Assembly: GCF_008828755.2 (NCBI RefSeq)
Contig: NZ_QBLM01000002.1
Location: 148,635-212,634 of the forward strand
DNA: 64,000 nucleotides
Reading direction: 5' to 3'
Source: [Borrelia] turdi
GTDB taxonomy: Bacteria; Spirochaetota; Spirochaetia; Borreliales; Borreliaceae
The stretch's first letter is position 1. Each line of letters starts with the position of its first letter. Position numbers and translations under genes: made by a program. The notes below the pieces were generated by a model. It saw nothing but the letters and a program-made list of their open reading frames with translations. It was not told where the DNA came from and did no database searches. Positions 18,011 to 27,923 of this stretch are shown one piece after another.

Positions 18011-18039
18011 CTTATATAAAAAAAATCAATTTATGTCAA
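18011..18039 (-). promoter_or_regulatory. Promoter of tRNA-Gly
   Basis: On the reverse strand TTGACA (18034-18039), an exact 17-base spacer and TATAAG (18011-18016), followed by the tRNA 14 bases later. One of the best consensus promoters in the window. Confidence 0.7.
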
Positions 18040-18146
18040 TAAGATTTATTGTAATGTTATTTTTGGCTAGTAATTTTTTTTTTAAATAAGTACAATTAAT
18101 CTAACTTAAATGTAGTCAAGTACAAAAACTTGTGTGGAGGAAATTG

Positions 18147-18515
18147 ATGGGAGAGAGAGGGGAAGTATACTCTGAGAAACTATTTACAGAGTCTGAGAGA
18201 ACTTATTTTTTTAATGTCAAGGAAAATAGAAAAGGGGATTATTTTTTAAATATTGTAGAGAGCAAAAGAAGTCCAAGCGGAGATTTTGAAAGGCATTCTA
18301 TTTTTGTATATGAAGAAAATATAAGTGAGTTTGAATCCAATTTGCTTAAGGCAATAGCTGTTATTAAGCAGAAAGTATCTAAAGGGTCTTTTGGTTCTTC
18401 TATGAGGCATAATAAAGGTTATGATGAATATGAAGAGGGATCTAAAGTAGACGATTCTAGATTTCATAAGAAATCTAATATATCAGGTGGTCGATTTAAA
18501 AAGAAGGATTATTAA
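18147..18515 (+). CDS. bpuR: PUR-domain nucleic-acid-binding protein BpuR
   Basis: 122-residue PUR-alpha type protein. A single PUR repeat (about 8-85) includes [20 protein letters not shown] and [15 protein letters not shown], followed by a basic glycine-rich tail. In B. burgdorferi this protein (BB0047, from memory) binds DNA near erp operons and its own RNA as a regulator. The start is ATG 18147, with GGAGG 6 bases upstream; an in-frame GTG at 18132 has no ribosome site. About 150 bases upstream separate it from tRNA-Gly and could carry regulatory sequence. It is convergent with rnhB. Confidence 0.88.
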   Translation: MGERGEVYSEKLFTESERTYFFNVKENRKGDYFLNIVESKRSPSGDFERHSIFVYEENISEFESNLLKAIAVIKQKVSKGSFGSSMRHNKGYDEYEEGSKVDDSRFHKKSNISGGRFKKKDY

Positions 18516-18526
18516 TTTTTATTTTT

Positions 18527-19072
18527 TTAAATTAGTTTGAAATTTTTTCTATGAAGGCTTAAAACCCCATATTTTTTTATTGCATTTTTATGTTCTTTTG
18601 TGGGGTATCCTTTATTTTTTTTGAGTAAATATAATGGATAAATTTTATCATATTCATCCATTAGTTTATCTCTTTTAACTTTAGCAATAATTGAAGCAGC
18701 TTTTATTTCGTCTATTATTGAATCTCCTTTTATTATAGCTTTAACAGTTTTTGCTGTTATTTTTGGGACAAATTTGCCATCTACAAATACTAAACTGCAA
18801 TTTAATTTTAGATTTTCGTATGCAGTTTGCATTGAAAGAAGAGATGCGTTGTGAATATTTATTTTTTCTATTACTATATTTGAGACCTCAGCGAATGCAT
18901 AATATGAGTTTTCAAGTATTAATGAAGATAGGTATTCTCTTTTTTCTTTTTTTAGTTTTTTAGAATCATTCAATTCTTTTATAAAGTTAGGTTTTTTTTT
19001 GAAAACTACAGCAGCGCTTAGAATAGGTCCAAAAATACATCCTCTTCCAACTTCATCTATTCCGCAAATCAT
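18527..19072 (-). CDS. rnhB: Ribonuclease HII
   Basis: 181-residue enzyme that cuts RNA in RNA-DNA hybrids and removes misincorporated ribonucleotides. The catalytic D/E are in GIDEVGRGCIFGPI (about 4-17), the third Asp in VFVDGKFVP (about 97), and the last in the D-E region IKGDSIIDEIKAASIIAKV (about 113-131). Slightly shorter than the 200-residue average but all acidic residues are present. AAGGTT precedes the ATG. It is divergent from smc. Confidence 0.95.
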   Translation of the reverse strand: MICGIDEVGRGCIFGPILSAAVVFKKKPNFIKELNDSKKLKKEKREYLSSLILENSYYAFAEVSNIVIEKINIHNASLLSMQTAYENLKLNCSLVFVDGKFVPKITAKTVKAIIKGDSIIDEIKAASIIAKVKRDKLMDEYDKIYPLYLLKKNKGYPTKEHKNAIKKYGVLSLHRKNFKLI

Positions 19073-19164
19073 AATTAACCTTTTTATAAAAATATTTTTA
19101 TTTATTATAATATGGAATTGTAGATTTATTAGTAATTGATTTTTAATTTTAATTAGGAGTTAGC

Positions 19165-21612
19165 TTGGTTTTGGAAAAAATAGTACTCTTGGGGTTTAAA
19201 TCTTTTTTAAGCAGACAAGAGTTTGGAATAGGCAAAAATTTAAGTTTTATTGTTGGCCCTAATGGATGTGGGAAGAGTAATCTTATTGATGCTGTGCGTT
19301 TTTGTATGGGAGAAGATAATTTAAAATTTTTAAGGGTTGAAGATATTGCGGATTTAATTTCTGTTTCAAAATCCGGAAAATCAAATTTTGCAGAAATAAC
19401 TCTTTTTTTTAGCAATATTGACGGTGAAAAATCGACTTTAAGAGAATTTGGGACGAATTTTTATATTCGCAGGCGTCTTTATAAGGATGGTTCGAGTGAA
19501 TATTATTTTAATAATAAAATTTTAAATTTTCAAGATTATAATAGACTTTTGAACAGGTTTCAGTTTAAAAAATCTCCTTATATGTTTATAACTCAAGGTA
19601 GAGTTGAAGACATTTCTTTGGGAAGGAATGTAAATCTTAAATCTTTAATTGAACAAGCAAGCGGAATAGATATTTTGAAAATTGAAGAAGAAGAGGCTCT
19701 TAAAAATTTTAAGCAGTCCAATCAAAATTTATCATCTTTGTTAGCCTTGCAAGAAAATTTAAGGCAAAAGTACGATAACATAAAAAATGTTTATTTTTTG
19801 AGGAAAAAACATCAAGATTTAAGTCAAAAATTAGAAGCTTTAGAAAAAAAAATCACATTAAAAAAGCTTTTCAATATTAATTTTGATATTAATGTTTTAA
19901 AAAGCGAATTAAATTTAGATGGTTTGAGTAAATTTTTGTCTTCTAGTTTTAAGGAAAAGTTAGAATTTTATTCATTTAGAGAAAAAAATGTTGTTAATAA
20001 TATTCAAGCATTAGAAAAGGATCTTGAGCTTACGAAGTCTAAAATTCTTGGACTAGAGATTAAAATTCAAAAATTAGAACAAGAAAAGATGGTAAAGATG
20101 AATTTAGAAGATAAGTTTTTCAAGAGTAAATCTAAGTTTGAGGAGAAAAAAAATTCCATAAATAACGATTTATATCAATTAAATAGTTTGCTTAAAGAAA
20201 AGAAAAATGAATTTTTTTCTTTAAGTGACGAGATTAATAGATATACTAAAAGTTTTTTTGAACTTGTTGATTTAATTTTATCTGTATTAAAGAGTGCTAA
20301 ATCAGAAGAGCTTGTTTTATTAAAAGAGAATATATTAGAGTCTCTTAAGCTTTTTGAAGAATCATTGAGTATAAAATATATTAAAGAGATTAGAATAAAT
20401 TTAATAAGGTATATTAGCAAAGATGAGAATCTTTTGGCTTTATTGAAGGATAAGATTGAGCCTATTTTCGATCAAAACGTTAATTTAAAAAAATTTTTGC
20501 TTGAAAAAAATGCCTTAAAAGCAAATTTTGCTAAAGAGATAACAAATATCGAGAGATTAATAGAAGAAAAGACACTTCAATTAAATGATGTATTAGGAGA
20601 ACTTGAGTATATAGAGCTTTCTAAATTTAAAAATTTAGACGAAATTAAACTTATAGATGGTAATTTAGAATTTTTATTTGAATCTAAGAATAGTCTTGAT
20701 GAAGAGCTTAAAGATTTGTATTTAAAGCTTGAAAATTCAAATTTAGAAAAAAGCGATATTCAGCTTGAGTTAAGCAATCTTATTGGTGCTTCAAAATCCA
20801 GCAATGAGTCTTTCAAAGAAAAGGATTTGAGTTCTTTAAGATTTTTAAATGATTTTAAAAAAACTAATTATTATGAATATATAAAAAAACAGACAGAGTA
20901 CGAATTTCTTTTAAACTCTAATGCAAGCATTAAGAGTGAAATAGAAAATTTCAATATTTCTAATAAAATGTCTAATAAATTTGAATTAGAAGAAGATCTT
21001 TTAACCAAAGAGATACTTCATAAAGAGATTGCTGCAATCAATTTAGGTGATTATGTATTTTTCAATATTGATAAAGAATTTGATGAAACTAAGGATCGTT
21101 TTGAAAAAGTAAGTTTACAAGTAGAAGATTTAAAGCTTTCAAAATCTTCATTACAAAAACTTCAAAAAAAAATAAAAAATGAGATTTCTAAAAAGTTTAG
21201 AGAATCATTTGATGAGATTAATAAAAATTTTTCTTACTTTTTTAAAAAAATTTTCAAAGGAACTGCCATTCTTTTTTATAATGAAAATACCGATAATGTT
21301 GAGATTAGAATAAATTTTTCAAACAAATTTGTAAAAAACAATAATATGCTTTCAGGAGGTGAGAGTACTTTAGTTAGTATGGCTTTTTTATTTGCGCTTT
21401 ATTATTATTCTCCTGCTTGTTTTTGTATGCTTGATGAAATAGATGCAGCTCTTGATTTTGAGAATAGCAAAAAACTTTCTTTACTTTTAAAAGAATTAGG
21501 GAAAAAAATTCAACTCTTAGTAATAACCCATAATGCATATGTTTCTGAGGGGGGTGAAAATTTGATAGGGATTACACTTGATAATGGTGAAAGCAAGGTG
21601 TTTAATATATAA
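19165..21612 (+). CDS. smc: Short SMC-family chromosome-segregation ATPase
   Basis: 815 residues. The N-terminal ABC half has Walker A VGPNGCGKSNLID (about 31-43). Long coiled coils follow (about 165-360 and 460-690). The C-terminal half has signature MLSGGESTLVSMAF (about 730) and Walker B CFCMLDEIDAALDFEN (about 752). Typical SMC is about 1150-1190 residues; here the coiled coils are shorter and no glycine-rich hinge domain is obvious in the middle. It presumably compacts the linear chromosome with ScpA/B partners encoded elsewhere. TTG start with AGGAG five bases upstream. A 133-residue membrane protein follows. Confidence 0.9.
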   Translation: MVLEKIVLLGFKSFLSRQEFGIGKNLSFIVGPNGCGKSNLIDAVRFCMGEDNLKFLRVEDIADLISVSKSGKSNFAEITLFFSNIDGEKSTLREFGTNFYIRRRLYKDGSSEYYFNNKILNFQDYNRLLNRFQFKKSPYMFITQGRVEDISLGRNVNLKSLIEQASGIDILKIEEEEALKNFKQSNQNLSSLLALQENLRQKYDNIKNVYFLRKKHQDLSQKLEALEKKITLKKLFNINFDINVLKSELNLDGLSKFLSSSFKEKLEFYSFREKNVVNNIQALEKDLELTKSKILGLEIKIQKLEQEKMVKMNLEDKFFKSKSKFEEKKNSINNDLYQLNSLLKEKKNEFFSLSDEINRYTKSFFELVDLILSVLKSAKSEELVLLKENILESLKLFEESLSIKYIKEIRINLIRYISKDENLLALLKDKIEPIFDQNVNLKKFLLEKNALKANFAKEITNIERLIEEKTLQLNDVLGELEYIELSKFKNLDEIKLIDGNLEFLFESKNSLDEELKDLYLKLENSNLEKSDIQLELSNLIGASKSSNESFKEKDLSSLRFLNDFKKTNYYEYIKKQTEYEFLLNSNASIKSEIENFNISNKMSNKFELEEDLLTKEILHKEIAAINLGDYVFFNIDKEFDETKDRFEKVSLQVEDLKLSKSSLQKLQKKIKNEISKKFRESFDEINKNFSYFFKKIFKGTAILFYNENTDNVEIRINFSNKFVKNNNMLSGGESTLVSMAFLFALYYYSPACFCMLDEIDAALDFENSKKLSLLLKELGKKIQLLVITHNAYVSEGGENLIGITLDNGESKVFNI

Positions 21613-21637
21613 TTAAGTTATATTTAAGGGAATTAAC

Positions 21638-22039
21638 ATGCAAGATAGAAAGTTTAGTTTTAGAAAATATTTTTTAATTTTAATATTTTTAATTTTTATT
21701 GTCTCAGGCGTTACTTATTTCTATTCAAAGCAAATGTTAGAGAAATCTCAAAAGTCTGTTGAAGACAATTTAAACGCTAAGGTTAAATTAGTTGATATGG
21801 AAGATTTTTATTTTGATTTAAATGAATGCTTAAATATGGATGATTTTTTTATTCCTAGGCCTGATTTTTTAAATGGAAATTTAAATAAAAATTTAGCTGT
21901 TGATGGGTTGATTAAAAATAAATTTCTTGATGATAAATTTATTAAAGATCTTTGGATTAAAAAGGAAAATTTATTTAACATTGATATTGAAAAGGAGAAT
22001 GAAAAATTAATAGATGAGATTTTAGAAATTTCCAAATGA
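21638..22039 (+). CDS. Small membrane-anchored protein, unknown function
   Basis: 133 residues with one membrane helix near residues 11-30 (FLILIFLIFIVSGVTYF) after a basic head. The remainder is charged, rich in Asp, Lys and Asn, and probably periplasmic. No known domain recognised. It lies between smc and a TPR lipoprotein and overlaps the latter's ATG by four bases, so it is likely part of that envelope unit. Confidence 0.65.
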   Translation: MQDRKFSFRKYFLILIFLIFIVSGVTYFYSKQMLEKSQKSVEDNLNAKVKLVDMEDFYFDLNECLNMDDFFIPRPDFLNGNLNKNLAVDGLIKNKFLDDKFIKDLWIKKENLFNIDIEKENEKLIDEILEISK

Positions 22040-23067
22040 TTAAAAAATATTTGATTTATATAAGTTTGCTATTTGTTGTTTTTGAAGCTTGTCCTGAGCA
22101 GTCAGCTTTTATAGATCAAGGTAATTCATATGAGCTTGATTTTAGCAGTAAAGAAGTAGATATTAATGTAAATACCAATTCAAAGTTTAATCTTTCTTTC
22201 AAAGATGAGTCTTGGATTTATATAAAAAGTAATGAAAATGAGGCTTTTATTAAGTTAATCGGAGAATCTTATGAGAATGGTGCTGTTTTTACTTTTCAAA
22301 CTTTTAAAAAAGAAGGCAAAATTAAGCTAATTTTCAGTTATCAAAATGTTAAAGATTCAAGTGAATTTAATAAAATAATTATTTTGAAAATTACAAAGAA
22401 GTTTGAAGTTGAAATTCCATATAGTGATGGTGGCTCTGACAAGAATAAGGACTTTAGAAGCAATAATAATAACCTTGAGCGCATTAATGGAGTAACCCCT
22501 TTAGAGGTTATTACTAGGGCTTTAAATTTATCTTACATAAATGATTACAAAGGAGCAATAGATTTACTTAATAAATATAATTTTAATGATGATAAATATA
22601 TTTTATTGAAGGCGGAAATTTATTATAAAAATAGGGATTATTTAAAATCTTATGAAAATTATTTAAAATTGAAGAGCAGATGCTTTCAAAGCATTGTTTT
22701 TGATCTAATTAAGCTTGGCATAGAATTAAATATTAAAGAAGAGGTCTTAGAAAGTGCTAGATATTTAGTTGAAAAGAATATTGATTTTTCTGAGAGTATT
22801 TATCTTGAGATTTTTCAATTCTTAGTAATAAGGGGAGAGTATGAGTTTGCTTTAAATTTCAGCTCTCTTTACTTTCCCAAGTATATTAATTCAAGTTTTT
22901 TAGATAAATATAGTTATTTGTTGGGAAAACTTTATGAGTCTGAAAGCAAACATAAAGATTTTTTAAAGTCTTTATATTATTATAAATTAGTTATTGATAA
23001 TTACCCTTTTAGTGATTATTATGAGAGAGCCAAGATAAGATATTTATTTTTAAAAAGGTTTTTTTAG
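22036..23067 (+). CDS. Putative TPR lipoprotein
   Basis: 343 residues. The N-terminus has a signal with a lipobox-like end (LLFVVFEAC, Cys near 19), so it may be a lipoprotein. Residues about 20-120 are beta-rich. From about 155 on there are TPR-like helical pairs (for example LKAEIYYKNRDYLKSYENYL and a final SLYYYKLVIDNYPFSDYYE). This TPR ending resembles outer-membrane assembly lipoproteins such as BamD, but I cannot assign a function. It is coupled to the preceding gene and followed by phoU after 10 bases. Confidence 0.65.
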   Translation: MIKKYLIYISLLFVVFEACPEQSAFIDQGNSYELDFSSKEVDINVNTNSKFNLSFKDESWIYIKSNENEAFIKLIGESYENGAVFTFQTFKKEGKIKLIFSYQNVKDSSEFNKIIILKITKKFEVEIPYSDGGSDKNKDFRSNNNNLERINGVTPLEVITRALNLSYINDYKGAIDLLNKYNFNDDKYILLKAEIYYKNRDYLKSYENYLKLKSRCFQSIVFDLIKLGIELNIKEEVLESARYLVEKNIDFSESIYLEIFQFLVIRGEYEFALNFSSLYFPKYINSSFLDKYSYLLGKLYESESKHKDFLKSLYYYKLVIDNYPFSDYYERAKIRYLFLKRFF

Positions 23068-23077
23068 GAGATATTAT

Positions 23078-23749
23078 ATGATACGGAGAAGGCTTACTAA
23101 ACAACTTGAAATAATAAAAGATTATCTTTGGGATATGAAAGAATGTGTTCTTAAAATCATAGATGACTCTTTAATAGCCTTAGAATCTAAAGATAAGAGC
23201 TTGGCTAAGAAAATAATCAATGAAGATGAAAAAATAATAGATGATTATCAATACGATATTGAGGATTTGTGCGGAAGGATAATTGCAACTGAGCATCCTG
23301 TTGCTACAGAGCTTAGAGAAATTTTAGCAATTATTAAAATAATAAGTTCTCTTGAAAGGATTGCAGATCATGCCACTAAGATTGTAAGAGTTGTTCTTCT
23401 TCTTGAATCAGATTTGGATGATTTTGATTTTCTTAATCTGTATTTTAAACCCTTAAGAGAAATGGCTGATACAGCTAAAGAGATGTTATCTGATATTTTT
23501 GACGCATATTTTGATGGAGATTTTACTAAAATATTAAAGATAGTTAAGTATGACAATATAATAGATAAATTATTTTCAAAGCAAAAAAGTATTGTTATTG
23601 ATGCAATGAAAAAAAATCCTGAAAATTTGGATTATCTTTTAAATATATTATTTTTGAATAGTTTCTTAGAAAGAGTGGGTGATCATGTAGCAACAATTGG
23701 TGAATTGCTCTATTTTATTAGAATAGGTGAGAAGGTAAACTTAACTTAA
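23078..23749 (+). CDS. phoU: PhoU-type phosphate-signalling protein
   Basis: 223-residue all-helical protein with two PhoU three-helix bundles. The conserved metal-site helices are ISSLERIADHATKI (about 88-101) and NSFLERVGDHVATI (about 189-202). PhoU proteins damp phosphate import and signalling via PstSCAB/PhoR; none of those genes is adjacent. Starts with AGGAG and ATG. It is convergent with cheR across an AT-only hairpin. Confidence 0.9.
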   Translation: MIRRRLTKQLEIIKDYLWDMKECVLKIIDDSLIALESKDKSLAKKIINEDEKIIDDYQYDIEDLCGRIIATEHPVATELREILAIIKIISSLERIADHATKIVRVVLLLESDLDDFDFLNLYFKPLREMADTAKEMLSDIFDAYFDGDFTKILKIVKYDNIIDKLFSKQKSIVIDAMKKNPENLDYLLNILFLNSFLERVGDHVATIGELLYFIRIGEKVNLT

Positions 23750-23771
23750 GAGTAGCATTATTTATTTTTAG

Positions 23772-23790
23772 ATTTTTTAAGTTAAAAAAT
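23772..23790. terminator. AT-only inverted repeat between phoU and cheR
   Basis: ATTTTTTAA, one G, then TTAAAAAAT: a perfect inverted repeat in the 73-base convergent gap. It gives an A-run on one side and a T-run on the other in both directions, so it may end both transcripts, though a stem without GC is weak. Confidence 0.4.
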
Positions 23791-23822
23791 TTTATATAAT
23801 AGATGATTTTTTATAAAAAGAA

Positions 23823-24677
23823 TTAATGATCATTAATCTTTTTATAAGTGGCAGGCATTATGTATTCAAGATTTTTGTTTCCTCTGATTGTTTCTGAATG
23901 TCCAATTAAAAGATAAGAATCATCTTTAAGATAGGAGTTGAATTTATTAGCAAGGTTGTTTCTAGTTTTTTCATCAAAATATATCATGACGTTTCTGCAA
24001 AATATCAGGTCAAATTTCTTGCTAAATGGAAATTTCTCATCCATTAGATTTAATTTTTTAAAGTAAACCATTTTTTTTAAAATTTCTTTAACTTGAAATT
24101 TATCATCTTGAAGTTGATTTAAATATTTATTTTTTAAATATTTGGGCAAATTAATTATACGATCTTCAGGATAAATCCCTTCATAAGCCTCGTGTAGAAC
24201 GCTAATTGAAATGTCTGTTGCTAAGATTTTGACTTTAAAATTTACTTTATTATTTTCCATATATTCTCTTAGTATCATTGCAATTGTATAAGGCTCTTCA
24301 CCGCTTGAGCAGCCAGCTGACCAGATTCTAATTTCTGGGTTTTCTGATTTTAATATTTTTTCAGTAAGTTTGGGCAATATTGTGTTATTTAAAAAATCAA
24401 AATGTTTAGATTCTCTGAAAAAATAGGTATGGTTTGTTGATATTTTGTCTACTAATTCAATTAATTGAATGTTACCAGTGCTTTTTTCTAAAAAGTTAAT
24501 GTATTCAGTAAAATTTTTAAAACCTTTAACCTTAAGAAGAGATGATAATCTACTTTCAATTAGCATCTTTTTTTTTTCGCTAAGATTGATTCCAAAATTG
24601 TTGTAAACTATTTTTATTAACCTTAAAAGTTCGTCCTTAGTTATATTGATATTAAGGTTGTATTTATTTTGATTCAT
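23823..24677 (-). CDS. cheR: Chemotaxis protein methyltransferase CheR
   Basis: 284-residue SAM-dependent enzyme that methylates glutamates of chemoreceptors. An N-terminal helical domain (about 10-80) is followed by the catalytic domain with SAM loop IWSAGCSSGEEPYTIAM (about 120-136) and LIFCRNVMIYFDE (about 224-236). It stands alone here, with no other chemotaxis gene in the window; Borrelia is known to carry a second cheR elsewhere. AAAGG nine bases before the ATG. It is divergent from the foldase gene across an unusual repeat-bearing spacer. Confidence 0.95.
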   Translation of the reverse strand: MNQNKYNLNINITKDELLRLIKIVYNNFGINLSEKKKMLIESRLSSLLKVKGFKNFTEYINFLEKSTGNIQLIELVDKISTNHTYFFRESKHFDFLNNTILPKLTEKILKSENPEIRIWSAGCSSGEEPYTIAMILREYMENNKVNFKVKILATDISISVLHEAYEGIYPEDRIINLPKYLKNKYLNQLQDDKFQVKEILKKMVYFKKLNLMDEKFPFSKKFDLIFCRNVMIYFDEKTRNNLANKFNSYLKDDSYLLIGHSETIRGNKNLEYIMPATYKKINDH

Positions 24678-24774
24678 ATTTATATACCTTTGATTTCATT
24701 CTCCTTTTTTGATTCAGAATGATTTGTTTTTATGCTAGAAATATGAAAATTTCTTTTTTAGTTATTATAATATT

Positions 24775-24858
24775 TAAGCGTACAGCTTAAGTTAGATATT
24801 TCAATTGCAATAATTTTTCAATTGTGATAATTTAGTATTTAAATTATTAGTACGCTTA
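24775..24858. repeat. Symmetric repeat block between cheR and the foldase gene
   Basis: TAAGCGTAC (24775-24783) and its exact inverse GTACGCTTA (24850-24858) flank a tandem direct repeat, TTTCAATTGCAATAAT (24799-24814) and TTTCAATTGTGATAAT (24816-24831), with a 17-base period. This lies in the 199-base divergent promoter region and may be an operator or promoter cluster. Confidence 0.6.
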
Positions 24859-24876
24859 CTTATTAAAGGTTGTTTT

Positions 24877-26379
24877 ATGCGAAAAAGAAGTAGAAAAGTG
24901 AAAAATGATTTAGTTGTGCTTGAATCTAAAGAAAAAAAAGTTGGTATATGGAGTATTTTTGCTCTTATTTTAATTGTTTTTGGATTTATTGTTGCACCTT
25001 TACTTCCAGGGATATTTGATAATGCCCATTCATCTGGTTTAAAATTTGGCTCTTATAAAGGTCAACCTATTTACTATAAAAAAGATAGTAAGTTTGCCAA
25101 GTATGTTAATTATTATTCAAATCTTTATTCTAGGTTACAAGGAAATGCTAAAAATATTAATATAGATTATAATGTTTGGTATTTGGCATTTATGAAATAT
25201 GTTGAGGATTTAGCTTTTTTTGACTTGATAAAAAAATATAATTTTTATATTTCTAAGGAAATGTTGAATAAAAATTTACTCAGATCCCCTGAGTATTTAG
25301 ACTCTAGTGGAAATTTTAGCCCTAAAAGATATAATAAAGCTTCTGATTATCAAAAAGTTAAAATTTATGATGATATGGTAAAAAATATGTTGTTTTCTAA
25401 TGTTAAATTTTTTTTAAATGGTCATTTGATATTTCCCGATTCTCTTTTTAAGCTAATTAAAGATATGAGTACTGTAGAAAGGCATATTTCATATCTTTCT
25501 CTTTCTTATCAAGATTTTTCTAATAAAGAGGCAATATTTTATGCTGAGAAAAATTTAAATTTATTCAAACGTTTATCGCTTGCATCTATTCGTTTTAAAA
25601 ATATGAGTGATGCTAGGAGTGCTTATGATAAGCTATTAAACAAAACCCCATTTGAAGAGCTTGCTAAGCTTTATTCAGACGATATAGCTAATTTTAAAGG
25701 TGTTGTTTCTTCGGACAAGTATTATTTTGATTTAGATCTTAATGTTGAAAAGAAAGAAGATCTAAATTCCATTTTTTCTTTAAAAGAAGGTGAATTTAGC
25801 AGGCCTATTAAGACTAAAAATAAAAATGAATATCAAATATATAAGGCATTTGGCAATGTCCATGATTTTGATAAAAATTCAGATCATGATATTAGCTCTG
25901 TTAAAAATTATATTGAAACTTATGAACCAAGTATTATTGAAGGTTATTTAGAAAATAAGCTAAATGATTTTCTTAGCGATGTTAAATTTAGCAGCTTAAG
26001 CCAAGCCCTTGAAAAAAATAGGTTTAGTTTAAAAGAAGAAATTGTTAATTTATCTTATAATGTTAATATTTATCCTAATACTTTAAAAGAGTTGATTGAA
26101 TTTAATAATAGCAAGTCTTTTTACAATATTGTTTTTGGATTAAAAGAAAATTCCTGGTCTAAGCCTTTTGTGGCGAATAAAAAAGTTTATTTGTTTTTCC
26201 TTAAGTCAGCTAAAAAAAGATCTAACCAGTTCAAAGAAGAGATCAAAAATGAAAAACTCCTTGACAATTTTAACATTGCAAATAGTGGTTTGATTACAGA
26301 TTTTTTATTGAATAAAAAAGATTTTGTTAATAATTTTAATGAGGCATTTTTTGCTTTGCAAAACTTTAGTCAGAATTAA
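24877..26379 (+). CDS. Membrane-anchored SurA/PpiD-like foldase
   Basis: 500 residues. A basic head is followed by one membrane helix (about 23-45, WSIFALILIVFGFIVAPLL). Next come a SurA-N-like chaperone region (about 60-190) and a parvulin-like domain (about 215-330: FEELAKLYSDDIANFKGVV and SIFSLKEGEFSRPIKT). A second, weaker C-terminal half follows. It probably assists folding of exported proteins at the inner membrane. The parvulin domain is divergent, and catalytic activity cannot be judged. Followed after 3 bases by a lipoprotein gene. Confidence 0.72.
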   Translation: MRKRSRKVKNDLVVLESKEKKVGIWSIFALILIVFGFIVAPLLPGIFDNAHSSGLKFGSYKGQPIYYKKDSKFAKYVNYYSNLYSRLQGNAKNINIDYNVWYLAFMKYVEDLAFFDLIKKYNFYISKEMLNKNLLRSPEYLDSSGNFSPKRYNKASDYQKVKIYDDMVKNMLFSNVKFFLNGHLIFPDSLFKLIKDMSTVERHISYLSLSYQDFSNKEAIFYAEKNLNLFKRLSLASIRFKNMSDARSAYDKLLNKTPFEELAKLYSDDIANFKGVVSSDKYYFDLDLNVEKKEDLNSIFSLKEGEFSRPIKTKNKNEYQIYKAFGNVHDFDKNSDHDISSVKNYIETYEPSIIEGYLENKLNDFLSDVKFSSLSQALEKNRFSLKEEIVNLSYNVNIYPNTLKELIEFNNSKSFYNIVFGLKENSWSKPFVANKKVYLFFLKSAKKRSNQFKEEIKNEKLLDNFNIANSGLITDFLLNKKDFVNNFNEAFFALQNFSQN

Positions 26380-26382
26380 GAA

Positions 26383-27915
26383 ATGAATGTTGTGATAAAG
26401 GTTTTGGGGGTTAGTGTAATTAATTTTATTAAAGAATTAGTTCGGGTTTATAATGCTTTTTATAGATATTTGTTTTTATTCTTTTTTTTTGCATTGTTTG
26501 CTTGTTCCAAAGTAAGCAAAGATTTTATTGTTTTTAACAAGGATGTAAAATCAGCTCCCAAAATCGATAATCTAAACTCTAATGTTTTAGAAAACAACAA
26601 AATGGAAGATTTTTTTGGAGCTATTATAGATTTAAAAGGTTATAAAATTCTTGCAGTTCAGCAAGAAAATTTAAATTTAGATGTTTATTTTGAACAGGTG
26701 GTTTTAGCTCAAAATTTTTCAAATCTTAATGCATATTTATTTATTATTGGCTTTGATCCTAAAATTAAATCTGGAACGATTCTTTTTAAAACCCAAATAG
26801 ATATTGATCCAAAAAATTCTTATAATATGTATCTTGAGGATATTACAGGCGATTACGATTTTAATATAGTTGTTCAGGGGTTTTTAAAAGATAAATCTGT
26901 TTTGTACGTTTTTCAAAAATCTGTTTTAAATGATGTATCTTCTTATAAACCCATATTTTTTGACAAAGTTAATGGTACTGTTCTTATCAATAAGTATGAA
27001 AGGTCTTCAGCTTATGAAGAAAATAGATCAAGGGAAAGCTATCCTATTTCTTTAGAAAAATATGAAAAAACGGGAGAAGATTTAATAATCAGTAAGATTG
27101 AAAAATATGAATATTCTCATGTTCAGGGTAAATATTATCTTTCTTCTGTAAGTGAAAAAGTTGGGAAGATTGATAATAATATTTATAAAACTTTAAAGAA
27201 TTTAAGCAAAGATGAAGTTTATAGGTTTTTACATGGAGTTTGGTACGATGTTTATGATTATAATAAAAGACAGAGCAAAGATATTGATGAAGTTTTATTT
27301 TTGTCTTTTGAGAGGCAATCAAGCGAAATTAATCTTTTTAGAAAAAATTCTCAAGAAGTTGCAAAGATTGAATATATTTCAAAACCGGCTTACAACACTC
27401 TTAATATTAGTGCGAAATCTCTTTTTTCAGATTTGATAGTTTACAACTTTTGGATAAAAATTGTAGACAAAGAAAACATTGAAATCAAAATTGACACTAG
27501 TACAAATTCTTATGATAATAGTGGATTTTCAGGGGCATTTAAGAGATTTGATGAGAATGTCTTAAATGTAAAAAAAAAGGGTAATGGTATTTATTTTATT
27601 CCCAATGGAAATTACGTATATAAGGATAAAATTTATGATTTTTCTTACCCCCATTTAACATATATTGATGATAATAAAATTTATTATGGTATTTTTAATA
27701 TTTTTCCGTTAAAAAATAATTTTGTTCTTGAATATGAAATTGATATGGGTAGTTATAAGCTTATTGAATCTTTTTTTCTTGAATATAGCGAGAGGGTTGT
27801 TCAAAAGCAAAAATTTTCTACAATCATTCTTAATCCTATTAAAATTTTAAAAGATGATGTAAGCTTAGTTAAAGGGCAAAAATTAAAGCTTGAGCGAATA
27901 GAAAAAATAGGATAA
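26383..27915 (+). CDS. Large putative lipoprotein, unknown function
   Basis: 510 residues with an unusually long n-region, then a hydrophobic stretch ending in a lipobox-like FFALFAC (Cys about 41). That fits an outer-membrane or periplasmic lipoprotein if the annotated start is right. The mature part is beta-rich, with many Tyr/Asp/Asn and repeated short strands (for example [14 protein letters not shown] and [13 protein letters not shown] segments), and no enzyme motif was recognised. It lies 3 bases after the foldase gene and 8 before plsC, probably one transcript. Confidence 0.65.
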   Translation: MNVVIKVLGVSVINFIKELVRVYNAFYRYLFLFFFFALFACSKVSKDFIVFNKDVKSAPKIDNLNSNVLENNKMEDFFGAIIDLKGYKILAVQQENLNLDVYFEQVVLAQNFSNLNAYLFIIGFDPKIKSGTILFKTQIDIDPKNSYNMYLEDITGDYDFNIVVQGFLKDKSVLYVFQKSVLNDVSSYKPIFFDKVNGTVLINKYERSSAYEENRSRESYPISLEKYEKTGEDLIISKIEKYEYSHVQGKYYLSSVSEKVGKIDNNIYKTLKNLSKDEVYRFLHGVWYDVYDYNKRQSKDIDEVLFLSFERQSSEINLFRKNSQEVAKIEYISKPAYNTLNISAKSLFSDLIVYNFWIKIVDKENIEIKIDTSTNSYDNSGFSGAFKRFDENVLNVKKKGNGIYFIPNGNYVYKDKIYDFSYPHLTYIDDNKIYYGIFNIFPLKNNFVLEYEIDMGSYKLIESFFLEYSERVVQKQKFSTIILNPIKILKDDVSLVKGQKLKLERIEKIG

Positions 27916-27923
27916 TAGTTTTT

